From assembly GCF_900197875.1 (NCBI RefSeq), contig NZ_FZMO01000524.1:1-33944 (forward strand): a DNA stretch of 33,944 bases, given 5' to 3'. Origin of the DNA: Frankia canadensis (lineage in GTDB: Bacteria > Actinomycetota > Actinomycetes > Frankiales > Frankiaceae). Under the pieces are notes generated by a model that did not search any database, was not told the DNA's origin, and was given only the letters and a program-made list of their open reading frames with translations. Position 1 is the first letter of the stretch, and every line of letters begins with the position of its first letter. The position numbers were made by a program, and so were the translations under genes. Shown one piece after another: positions 7,637 to 14,909 of this stretch.

Positions 7637-7732
7637 TTGCGCTTCGATTGACGGCGTCGCCCGACACTTCGACGTAAGTATCGAGTTCGCCCGCGTACGC
7701 ATGTTGTCCTGTTCAGACACCTGTCTTGCGTG
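7637..7732 (+). pseudogene. Possible remnant of an ImmA/IrrE-like C-terminus
   Basis: An open stretch ending in TGA encodes IDGVARHFDVSIEFARVRM followed by a short Cys-containing tail. The pattern of a small helix-turn-helix followed by FARVRM resembles the region after the zinc site in some ImmA/IrrE peptidases. No start codon, HExxH motif or upstream part is present. The assignment is weak. Confidence 0.22.
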
Positions 7733-7898
7733 AGAGGATGATGTTGCAGAGACCATCACGGTGTGGACCGAGCACTGGATGACATGCTTCCTGACCAGGC
7801 GATTCCGAACATCGAAGCAGTATTCAGAACCACCCAGCAAGATCCCGCCAGGACTGCTGGCGGAAGACCATGGCATCGCCGAATGCCTGGGCGCGATC

Positions 7899-8069
7899 TC
7901 ACCGCACGTACACGCCGGCGCGGGCGCCGGCGGCGGCGGCCTTGGCGGCGCGGTCGGCGGCGGTCTCGTCCGGCGGCTCTCCCGTGGTCAGCAGGCGGTA
8001 GTACAGGGGGGCGGAGACAGCGCGGACCACCTCCTGAGGATCGGTTCCGTCGGGCGCCTCGCCGCCGTC
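7899..8069 (-). pseudogene. C-terminal remnant of a TetR-family regulator
   Basis: The minus strand encodes TDPQEVVRAVSAPLYYRLLT, then TGEPPDETAADRAAKAAAAG, then a stop codon. The pattern APLYYRLLTTGEP followed by Asp-Ala-Arg-Ala repeats is typical of the last helices of many actinobacterial TetR proteins. The DNA-binding half is absent: the frame upstream is out-of-frame filler. It is a decayed gene end. Confidence 0.5.
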
Positions 8070-8215
8070 CTGCCGGCACCGGGCTCGGGTGCCAGGCACG
8101 CGCGTCCGGTCGACACGATCAGCGTGGGGGCTTTCCTCTTGTCGACATCCCAGGGGGCGGGGCACGGGCGGGAGTGGGATCATTACCAATAGTTCCGACC
8201 GCAGGGAGGATCGCC

Positions 8216-8623
8216 ATGCCCGCCAGCCCCGACGAGGAGCCACAGCCCGATCCCGAGGAGTCGCCCGAGGCGGCGCCAGGGGGGAAGCCGCTGCGGCCGG
8301 TCGACTGGGACGGCGCGTTCAGCCGCACCTGGGCTGCCCGCGACCGGGACGACGTCATGAACCGCCTCGCCGCCGAGCAGGAGGCGGAGTGGGAGGACGA
8401 GCGGCGTTACCGTTCGGTGCGGGAGTTGGGGGAGCAGCTGCTCGCCGAGTCGTTGGAGAGGGGCACGGGCGGGTCGCCGGCGGCCCAGCCGGCGGAGCCG
8501 AGCCGCTGGCAGAGCGGGAACGACGAGTTGCAGCGGAAGCTGGACCGGCTCGACCCGCTGGCGCGGGCGGACACCGAGGACGCCGACCGGTCTGGGGACC
8601 GTTCCGATTCCGATCCGCGGTGA
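8216..8623 (+). CDS. Small acidic hypothetical protein
   Basis: This is a 135-residue protein of unknown function. The start is well supported: AGGGAGGA lies 5 nt before the ATG. It is rich in Asp, Glu and Arg. The N-terminus (residues 1-25) is Pro/Glu-rich, the centre is helical with WDGAFSRTWAARDRDDVMNR and AEQEAEWEDERRYRSVRELG, and the C-terminus is Asp/Arg/Ser-rich. There is no signal peptide, membrane segment or known motif. Its stop lies 10 nt from the stop of the convergent TIR-NB-ARC-TPR gene. A role as an accessory protein to that gene is possible but rests only on proximity. Confidence 0.65.
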   Translation: MPASPDEEPQPDPEESPEAAPGGKPLRPVDWDGAFSRTWAARDRDDVMNRLAAEQEAEWEDERRYRSVRELGEQLLAESLERGTGGSPAAQPAEPSRWQSGNDELQRKLDRLDPLARADTEDADRSGDRSDSDPR

Positions 8624-8633
8624 CGGCGGGCGC

Positions 8634-11600
8634 TCAGCGGAGGCGTTCGGGCGGTGGGTGGTACTCGGGCGGAACGGGTCTGTCCGGCTGGGTGGCCTGC
8701 TCGGGCGGCGTGATCCGTTCGTAGCGGGCCTGTTCCGTGGTTTCCGCGAGGGTGCGGCGGGCGCGGAGGGTGTCCGTGTGCATGGGCCCGTGGTAGCGCA
8801 TCGCCTCGCGGAAGGCGTTCTGGTGTAGCGGCAGGGCGTCTCTGGCGCGGCCCACCTCCCGGTAGGTATCGGCCAGGGCGTCGCGGCTGCGCCGGGTGTC
8901 CGGGTGATCGGAGCCCAGGGTGTGGACGCGGATGGCGTGGACGCGTTCGTGGAGGTCGACGGCCTGGGGAAGGCGGCCCGCGCCGCAGCGACAGGTGTCG
9001 GCGAGGGCGTCGGCGGTGCTCAGCGTGCGGGCGTCGGCGACGCCGTGCGCGCGGATCTGGTCGGTGAGGTGCCGTTCAAGCAGCGGGCGGGCCGCCTCGA
9101 ACTGCCCGGTGCTGCGGTAGATCCCGGCGAGGAGAACACGGGTGTCCGCGGTGCGCGGATGCGCGGCGCCGAGAGCGCGCTCGTGCCAGTCCAGCACCTG
9201 TTCGAGGTGGGGCACGGCGTCGCGCGGGTTGCCGAGCCGGCCGTGCGCCTCGCCGATATCCAGCCGGGTCCGGACCGTCTCCGGATGGTCGGGCCCGAGG
9301 CCGGGGTGGCGTTCCCGGCCGGCCAGGGTGCGGTCGAGCAGGGGGAGTGCCTGGTCGGGTCGGCCGGCGTCCAGGTGGAAGCGGGCGCGCGCCTGGGTGC
9401 TGTCGAGAGTGCGAGCGTGATCGGGCCCGAGGACGCGCTCGCGGTCGGCGAGAGTCCGATCGAGTTCGCGGGTCGCGTCGTCGACGCGGCCAGCCTGGCG
9501 ATACGTGATGGCGAGCTGGTGGCGGGTGTCGAGGGTGTCAGGGTGGTCGGGACCAAGGGCGCGCTCGCGTCCGGCGAGGGCGGTCTCGGCCTGGGCGAGC
9601 GCGTCGCCGGTCGCGCCGATCCGTCGGTAGGCAATGGCGAGGTGGTGGCGGGTGCCGAGCGTGTCGGGGTGATCGATGCCGAGAACCTGCTGGCGTTCGC
9701 TGAGAATCGGCCGTAACAGGCCGATCGCCTCGTCGTCCTGGCCGCGATCGGCATGCAGAACTCCAAGATCGTGACGGCATTCCAGCGTCGCAGGATCCCC
9801 GGGGCTGGAATCGCGGGCGCGATCGGCGAGATTGCGCTCGAACAATGCCTGGGCGTGGTCGAGGTGGCCGGCGCGTTGGTAGGTGCGGGCGAGGGATTCG
9901 CGGCTGGTGAGGGTATCGGGGTGGTCGGGGCCGAGGACGCGTTCGCGGTCGGCGGCGTTGCGTTCGGCCAGCGGGCCGGCGACGGCGAGGTGGTCGGCGC
10001 CCAGGGCGGCGCGTAGGTGGGTTTCGCGGGCGGTGAGGGTGTCGGGGTGGTCGGGGCCGTCGAGGCGTTCGCGGGCGGTGACGGCACGGGCGGCCAGTGG
10101 TTCGGCCTGCTCGGGGTGGCCCTGTTCGGTCAGGTAGGCGGCGGTGTGCTCGGCGAGCCAGGCGGTGTGAGGGGTGTCGGCGGCCGGGTCGGTGGCTTCC
10201 AGGACGGCCTGGGCGTGGGGGAGGAGCTCCCGCCAGGGCGGCCAGGCGTCCGGGGTGGTGGTGACGTCCGCGGGCAGGGCGGCGTGCAGCATCCGGCCGA
10301 GGCCGTCGACGAGCTCGGCGGCCTGCTCGGGAGTGGTGTGGGTGCGTACGGCGGCGCGGACGAGGGTGTGGGTCGTCAGCGCGTCGCCGTCGCGGTGCGC
10401 GAGGCCGGCGCGTTCGAGGGCGGCGGTGGTGGCGGCGAGTGCCATCGGGCTGGCCGTGGCCGCGCGCAGCCCGGCGTCGGGGATCTTCGCCGGGTCCGCG
10501 GTGAGCAGCCGCAGGGGTAGCCGGCCGGCGTCGCCGTGCGCGGCCAGGCGCAGCAGGACGGCGGCCGCGGGGCTGTCGGCGTCAAGCCGCCTGATCGCCT
10601 CGTTCCACAGGGTGGCGGTGGTGACGTCGGGCCGTCCCGGCGCTCGTCCTTCGCCGAGCGTGCCCGCCGGGTTGGCGGTCAGCTCCGCCAGGTAGTCCTC
10701 GACCTGGCCGTGCACGTCGATGAGGCGATGCGCCGCCTGGTCGAGGGCCAGCGGATGATCGCCGAGGCGCTCGGCGACGCGGCCCGCCAGCGTCCGGTCG
10801 ACCGCCGGCAGCCGGTCCGCGAGCAGCGCCACGGACTCGCCGCGTTCCAGCGGCCCGAGCTCGACCACCCGCCCGTTCCACGCGCCGTCGAGACGCCGGT
10901 CCCAGTCCAGCGCGGAGCCCCGGGAGGTCACCAGCACCCGCCCCGCCCCCTCGGACGGCCGCAGCCAGGCCGGCAGCCGCGCGGCGTCGCCGGCGTCGTC
11001 GAGGACGAGCAGCCACCGCCCGCCGGCCTCGTCCAGCCGGGCCAGCACCGCCGCGGGCTCCGCCTGCGCGGGCAGCCCCAGGTCGGGCGCGAGCGCGCGT
11101 ACCTGCTGCTCGATCTGCCCGGGCCGGCCCGCGGGCACCCACCAGACGGCTTGGAAGTCCAGCCGATGCCGGCTGACGTACTCGGCGGCCAGGCTGGTCT
11201 TGCCGATGCCGGCGAGGCCCGTGACGGCGACCAGCCCGCCGCTGCCCAGCGCCGCGTCCAGATGGTCGAGCTTGTCCGTCCGGCCGACGAACCGGGCCGC
11301 CGGCCGCGGCACGTTCCACACCGCCGGCAGTTCGGCCGGGAACACCGGCCGCCCCGCCGCCCCCGGAAACTCCACCGGTCTGCCTCGCGCCGCCGCGAGT
11401 CCTTCGCCGCCGCCACCGGGCACGGCGGCCAGCAGCGCCGTCTCGGCGGCCCGCTCACCCCGGCCGGCGAGATCGATCGCCGCGATCTGCCCCAGCAGCC
11501 CCGGAATCGGCCGCTCGGTCACCCGTGCGACCAGCAACGGCCGATGCGGCCCGGCGATCGGCGGCGACCAGGCAGCGCCCCACTCGGCGAGCGCCTCCGG

Positions 11601-11828
11601 TGAGTTCAGGTAGCCGTCGGACACCACCGCGATCGTGTAGCGCGAGTTCCGCGTCGCCGCGTCGAGCCAGGCGACCCGATGCGTCCCGGGCACCTGATCC
11701 CACGCCGCGTTCACGACCCGCTGCCCACCGCGCTCCAAGGCGAAGGTGATCCACTCCGCCCACCGCCGCCCGTCCTCAGCGAACGACACAAAACAGTCGA
11801 AGGTCCCCTCCTCGCCCCCGACCATCAC
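8634..11828 (-). CDS. TIR-NB-ARC-TPR STAND protein, putative defence or signalling switch
   Basis: This is a 1064-residue signal-transducing ATPase with three parts. Residues ~9-135 form a TIR domain (FDCFVSFAEDGRRWAEWI); Glu82 in the AEW motif is the candidate NADase residue. Residues ~175-420 are NB-ARC, with Walker A GLAGIGKT at 204-211, Walker B LLVLDDAGD at 273-281, sensor RVLVTSRG and GDHPLALDQA. Residues ~560-1040 are kinesin-light-chain-like TPRs with repeated GPDHPDTL motifs. Proteins of this design oligomerise on sensing a trigger through the repeats, and a TIR effector then typically degrades NAD+; in bacteria many act in phage defence. The start is GTG at 11828 or the adjacent ATG at 11825, with only a weak ribosome site. 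An inverted 500-bp copy of residues 449-614 lies at 2578-3077. The trigger is unknown. Confidence 0.88.
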   Translation of the reverse strand: MMVGGEEGTFDCFVSFAEDGRRWAEWITFALERGGQRVVNAAWDQVPGTHRVAWLDAATRNSRYTIAVVSDGYLNSPEALAEWGAAWSPPIAGPHRPLLVARVTERPIPGLLGQIAAIDLAGRGERAAETALLAAVPGGGGEGLAAARGRPVEFPGAAGRPVFPAELPAVWNVPRPAARFVGRTDKLDHLDAALGSGGLVAVTGLAGIGKTSLAAEYVSRHRLDFQAVWWVPAGRPGQIEQQVRALAPDLGLPAQAEPAAVLARLDEAGGRWLLVLDDAGDAARLPAWLRPSEGAGRVLVTSRGSALDWDRRLDGAWNGRVVELGPLERGESVALLADRLPAVDRTLAGRVAERLGDHPLALDQAAHRLIDVHGQVEDYLAELTANPAGTLGEGRAPGRPDVTTATLWNEAIRRLDADSPAAAVLLRLAAHGDAGRLPLRLLTADPAKIPDAGLRAATASPMALAATTAALERAGLAHRDGDALTTHTLVRAAVRTHTTPEQAAELVDGLGRMLHAALPADVTTTPDAWPPWRELLPHAQAVLEATDPAADTPHTAWLAEHTAAYLTEQGHPEQAEPLAARAVTARERLDGPDHPDTLTARETHLRAALGADHLAVAGPLAERNAADRERVLGPDHPDTLTSRESLARTYQRAGHLDHAQALFERNLADRARDSSPGDPATLECRHDLGVLHADRGQDDEAIGLLRPILSERQQVLGIDHPDTLGTRHHLAIAYRRIGATGDALAQAETALAGRERALGPDHPDTLDTRHQLAITYRQAGRVDDATRELDRTLADRERVLGPDHARTLDSTQARARFHLDAGRPDQALPLLDRTLAGRERHPGLGPDHPETVRTRLDIGEAHGRLGNPRDAVPHLEQVLDWHERALGAAHPRTADTRVLLAGIYRSTGQFEAARPLLERHLTDQIRAHGVADARTLSTADALADTCRCGAGRLPQAVDLHERVHAIRVHTLGSDHPDTRRSRDALADTYREVGRARDALPLHQNAFREAMRYHGPMHTDTLRARRTLAETTEQARYERITPPEQATQPDRPVPPEYHPPPERLR
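9986..10485 (-). repeat. 500-bp segment duplicated in inverted orientation at 2578-3077
   Basis: This part of the TIR-NB-ARC-TPR gene is the parent of the copy at 2578-3077. Both ends map base for base (10485 to 2578, 9986 to 3077), so there is no net length change between copies; a few substitutions are visible near both ends. The copies are in opposite orientation, so homologous recombination between them would invert about 7.9 kb. Confidence 0.9.
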
Positions 11829-11881
11829 CCGATCAGTATGGCATAGTCACGCAAAGCAGTGCTGGGCTTGGTCGTTGTGGC

Positions 11882-11939
11882 GGAGGCCTACACGGCGTGC
11901 GGCCGCGGTATCGCCGTGGCCCGCACTTCGTCCAGGACG
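11882..11939. repeat. Left copy of a 58-bp degenerate direct repeat flanking the restriction cassette
   Basis: These 58 bp align without gaps to 20965-21022 in the same orientation, with roughly ten mismatches. Shared blocks include GGCGTGCGGCCGC, CCGTGGCCCG and CGTCCAGGACG. The left copy overlaps the end of a restriction-subunit-like remnant at 11888-12023. The Res-Mod-UvrD cassette lies between the two copies. Confidence 0.8.
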
Positions 11940-12023
11940 GAACTGATCGCGCCGATCTCGGGGTTCGGTGAAGAACCGCTCGGGATCTTCGCGCGTGAGC
12001 CTGGTGAAGGGGGCATCGTAGAG
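11888..12023 (-). pseudogene. Remnant of the C-terminus of a restriction helicase (HsdR-like)
   Basis: The minus strand encodes LYDAPFTRLTREDPERFFTEP and, after a frame change, EIGAISSVLDEVRATAIPRP followed by a stop. The order 'PFT...DPE.FFT...I..VLD.VRATA' resembles the extreme C-terminus of Type I restriction R subunits and related DEAD helicases. One frameshift is needed and the rest of the gene is missing; the UvrD-like gene ends 82 nt further on. The last ~20 codons are partly repeated at 20965-21022. The family call is from memory of the pattern and is moderate. Confidence 0.45.
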
Positions 12024-12105
12024 AGGTTAAACGACAAGCTGGGACAGGCTCTCAGTTGAGAATTCGGGAGGCCGGTCCATAGCCATCGGTAGTCGTGAAC
12101 GCTCG

Positions 12106-14874
12106 TCAGGTGGACGGGCGGTCGCGGCAGATAGTGGCGAGGTCGCAGGTCACGCAGGCTGAACACCAGGTGCGGTGGCGGGGGAGATTGTTGGAGCGGA
12201 GATCGTCGCCGCCGGACTTGATCTTGAGTTTGATGTCAGTGAGAAGCTGGTCATTGACAAGCTCGCGGGTGCTGCGCGCTCGCGCGTCGAGGTTGAGAAC
12301 CTCGACGAGGTCGGCGGAGGTGCCAGTGAGTTCCTGGTAGCCGAGGGCATAGACGTGGAGCTGGTCGCGGGTGACGTCCTCAGCCTGAGCTCGTTCGGTC
12401 GACTTGAAATCGACGATGGAGACCTCGTCCGTGTCCAGCCGGCGGATCAGGTCGATGCGGCCGTCGACGGTGATGCCGGGGGCGATGCGGACCTGGACCT
12501 GCTGCTCGCTGTACATCGTGTGCGGCAGCGCTTCGGCGTTCTCGGCGAGATAGCGGCGGACCGCCTTCCGTGCCGCGTTGCGCAGGTCCTCCTTGAGCGC
12601 CGGGTAGGCGAACGGGACGGACAGGTGGCGGTCGACGAGTTCCGCGACGTCGGCGTCGGTGACGACCGTGCCGTCTATGGCCTTCTTGTGGATCTCGGCC
12701 ATGACGTCGTGGACGGATTTTCCGTAGCCGAGGGCCTCGTGCAGGGGCGGGTTGAATCCGTAGAGGAAACGCAACTTGAACTGGTAGGGACACTCGAAGA
12801 GGAACTTCAACTCGCTGAAGCTGAGCGTGACGTCCGGTAGCTCGTGGCGCGGGCGGGGCGTCAGCCGCGGCCCGCTGTAGGGGACGGCAGCCGTGAGCAC
12901 CTTGTTGTTGCGCGTGGCCAGGTCGAAGAACGGCGACCGGGTGTTGTAAAGCTTGTTCCCGCCCGGCGAGTACGTCAGCGCGAGGTACTTCTGCGCCCGG
13001 GTGAGCGCCACGTAGAACAGCCGGGCCTCATCCTCCGGTGTTCCGCGGTACCGATCGGCATCGGGCACCGCAGACTGCGGTAACACATGGAAGATGCCCA
13101 CACCGCCCTGGCGCTTCGACGGGAAGCGGTTCTTGCGCAGCGCCGGGATGAACACCGCCGGCCACTGCATGCCCTTGGCCTGATGGACGGTGGCGATCGT
13201 GACCGCGTCAGGGCTGGCGTAGCCGACGTCGGCGTCGCTCTCCTCGTAGTAGCTGGGCGCGTGGTACTGCAACCACTTGGCGAAGGCTCGGTACTTCTCC
13301 TCCGGCTTGGACTGGAAATGGATCTGCTCGAAGTCCGAGATGGCCTGGCTGAACTTACCGAGGTTGTAGAAGACCAGTTCGCCGCGCACCGGGTCACCGG
13401 CGGACGGGATCGTGTCTTCCCGCAGGCCGGCCGCCTCCAGGAAGTTCAGGTAGGTGCGCTGGATGTTGTAGGTGTTCCAACGCTCGCCGGGCTTCCAGTC
13501 CTTGGCCGCCTCCAAGATCTGCAATCCGGCGATGAGCGCGTCTTCGTTAAGCCCGAGATCGGCCGCGTGCCATGCGGCCCGGACCGCCGCGGCATCGGTC
13601 TCATCGACGATGTACTCGAAGCAGCGGACACATGCCTGGATTTCAGGGGCGTCGAACAGCCGGGCGAGCCCCTTGATGATGTACGGGATGCCGCGTCGCT
13701 TGAGTTCGGCGACCAGCGGATCAGCATCCTTCGACACGCTGCGGAACAGCACCGCCATGTCCGACCAGCTCAGCCCGCGCGCCAGCGCGTCGGCGGTGTC
13801 CTGGAATGCTGACCCGCGCAGTTCGGTGATGCGGTCGCAGATCCACACCGCCTCCGCGTCCGGGTCGGCGAAGTCCAGCGCGAGCAGGTCGCCGCGTTCG
13901 AAGACCTGATGGCCAGCTGCGACCATGTTCTTCGTCAGCCGCTCCGAGACGAGGGACTCGACTGCTGACTTCGCCAGTGCGACGACCGCTAGGCTCGAGC
14001 GGAAGTTGTCGTCCAGGTTCACGCTGCGCACACCCTTGTAGCGGCGGGTGAACGTCTGGATGTTGTCGACGGTGCTACCGCGCCACTGGTAGATCGTCTG
14101 GTCGTCGTCGCCGACGACGCAGAGGTTCGCCCCGAACCGGCACAGCGCGCGGATGATCCGTTCCTGGATGTGGTTCGTGTCCTGGTACTCGTCGACGACC
14201 ACATAGCGGACGGTGTCGCGGATGTGCCGGACGAGCGCGCCGGCCATGTCGTCCTCGGGCGCCGACTCGAGCATGTCGACGGCAGTGCGCAGCAGTTCGG
14301 GGTAGTCGAAGTAGTGGTGACTGTGGATCAGACCCCGGTACATGCCGAGCGCTTCATCCAACGAGTCCGGGACCTCGCCGACCTTGACGTCCTCCTCCCG
14401 GAGGATGCCCATCACCTGCAGGTAGAGGCGCGAGTCGAGGTAGCGCTTCATCGGCCGCGACGACCCGTTGACAACGGCCCGCGCCGTCGCCATGCCGGAC
14501 TTCCGATAGTTGCGGTCGGTGAAGAGCCTGCCCTGGATCTCATCGAGGATCGAGTACTTGAACGTCGCGGGCACCTTGTCCTGCAGGACCGCCCGGGCGA
14601 AGCCGTGCATGGTGCCGATGTACATGTCGGCCAAGCCGTGGACGTCGCCGAGCTGTTCGGCGATCAGCGTCAGCGTCCGGTCCTTCAGCTCGGATGCGGC
14701 CTTGTCCGTGAACGTGAAGGCGACGACGTTCCTCGGCTCGACTCCGGGCCTGCGCAGGATCGCCACGATCCGCTGCGAGATAACTTGCGTCTTCCCGGAG
14801 CCCGCGCAGGCAATGATCAGCAACGGGTCATCCAGCGTCCCGATCGCCTGCCGCTGCCCGTCGGTATACTCCAC
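12106..14874 (-). CDS. UvrD/Rep-family helicase fused to an AddB/Cas4-type Fe-S nuclease
   Basis: This is a 922-residue superfamily 1A helicase with a C-terminal nuclease. Helicase motifs in order: I CAGSGKT (23-29), Ia FTFTDKAASELK, II VVVDEYQDTN, III VVGDDDQTIYQWRG, IV NLDDNFRSS, V ATVHQAKGMQWPAV, VI RLFYVALTRA. From about residue 690 a RecB-like PD-(D/E)XK domain follows: FSELKFLFECPYQF, GYGKSVHDVM, GRIDLI and IVDFKST (the D-x-K centre). At the very end C907-x2-C910-x5-C916 plus the early Cys of FECPYQ match the four-cysteine iron-sulphur staple of AddB nucleases. The GTG at 14874 has GGGGGAAG just before it; the frame further upstream only shadows the Mod gene. It starts 35 nt after the Mod stop, as third gene of the cassette, and probably degrades or processes DNA. 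Confidence 0.88.
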   Translation of the reverse strand: MEYTDGQRQAIGTLDDPLLIIACAGSGKTQVISQRIVAILRRPGVEPRNVVAFTFTDKAASELKDRTLTLIAEQLGDVHGLADMYIGTMHGFARAVLQDKVPATFKYSILDEIQGRLFTDRNYRKSGMATARAVVNGSSRPMKRYLDSRLYLQVMGILREEDVKVGEVPDSLDEALGMYRGLIHSHHYFDYPELLRTAVDMLESAPEDDMAGALVRHIRDTVRYVVVDEYQDTNHIQERIIRALCRFGANLCVVGDDDQTIYQWRGSTVDNIQTFTRRYKGVRSVNLDDNFRSSLAVVALAKSAVESLVSERLTKNMVAAGHQVFERGDLLALDFADPDAEAVWICDRITELRGSAFQDTADALARGLSWSDMAVLFRSVSKDADPLVAELKRRGIPYIIKGLARLFDAPEIQACVRCFEYIVDETDAAAVRAAWHAADLGLNEDALIAGLQILEAAKDWKPGERWNTYNIQRTYLNFLEAAGLREDTIPSAGDPVRGELVFYNLGKFSQAISDFEQIHFQSKPEEKYRAFAKWLQYHAPSYYEESDADVGYASPDAVTIATVHQAKGMQWPAVFIPALRKNRFPSKRQGGVGIFHVLPQSAVPDADRYRGTPEDEARLFYVALTRAQKYLALTYSPGGNKLYNTRSPFFDLATRNNKVLTAAVPYSGPRLTPRPRHELPDVTLSFSELKFLFECPYQFKLRFLYGFNPPLHEALGYGKSVHDVMAEIHKKAIDGTVVTDADVAELVDRHLSVPFAYPALKEDLRNAARKAVRRYLAENAEALPHTMYSEQQVQVRIAPGITVDGRIDLIRRLDTDEVSIVDFKSTERAQAEDVTRDQLHVYALGYQELTGTSADLVEVLNLDARARSTRELVNDQLLTDIKLKIKSGGDDLRSNNLPRHRTWCSACVTCDLATICRDRPST

Positions 14875-14909
14875 GCGCTTCCCCCCGATCGAGCATTCGC
14901 TCCTGGATG

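Larger units (their letters stand above)
7572..8215. other. Gene-poor stretch with debris
   Basis: No intact gene is seen in these 644 bases. They hold a stem-loop (7614-7636), a possible ImmA/IrrE remnant (7637-7732) and a TetR C-terminal remnant on the minus strand (7899-8069). The part at 7670-7870 is visibly lower in GC than its surroundings and matches nothing recognised. The last 60 bases lead into the small protein gene at 8216. Confidence 0.6.

Noticed and set aside
10017-11603. Plus-strand frames opposite the TIR-NB-ARC-TPR gene
   Set aside because: They are antisense products of a repetitive GC-rich gene (Gly/Val/Glu repeats mirror the TPR repeats) and contain no domain.
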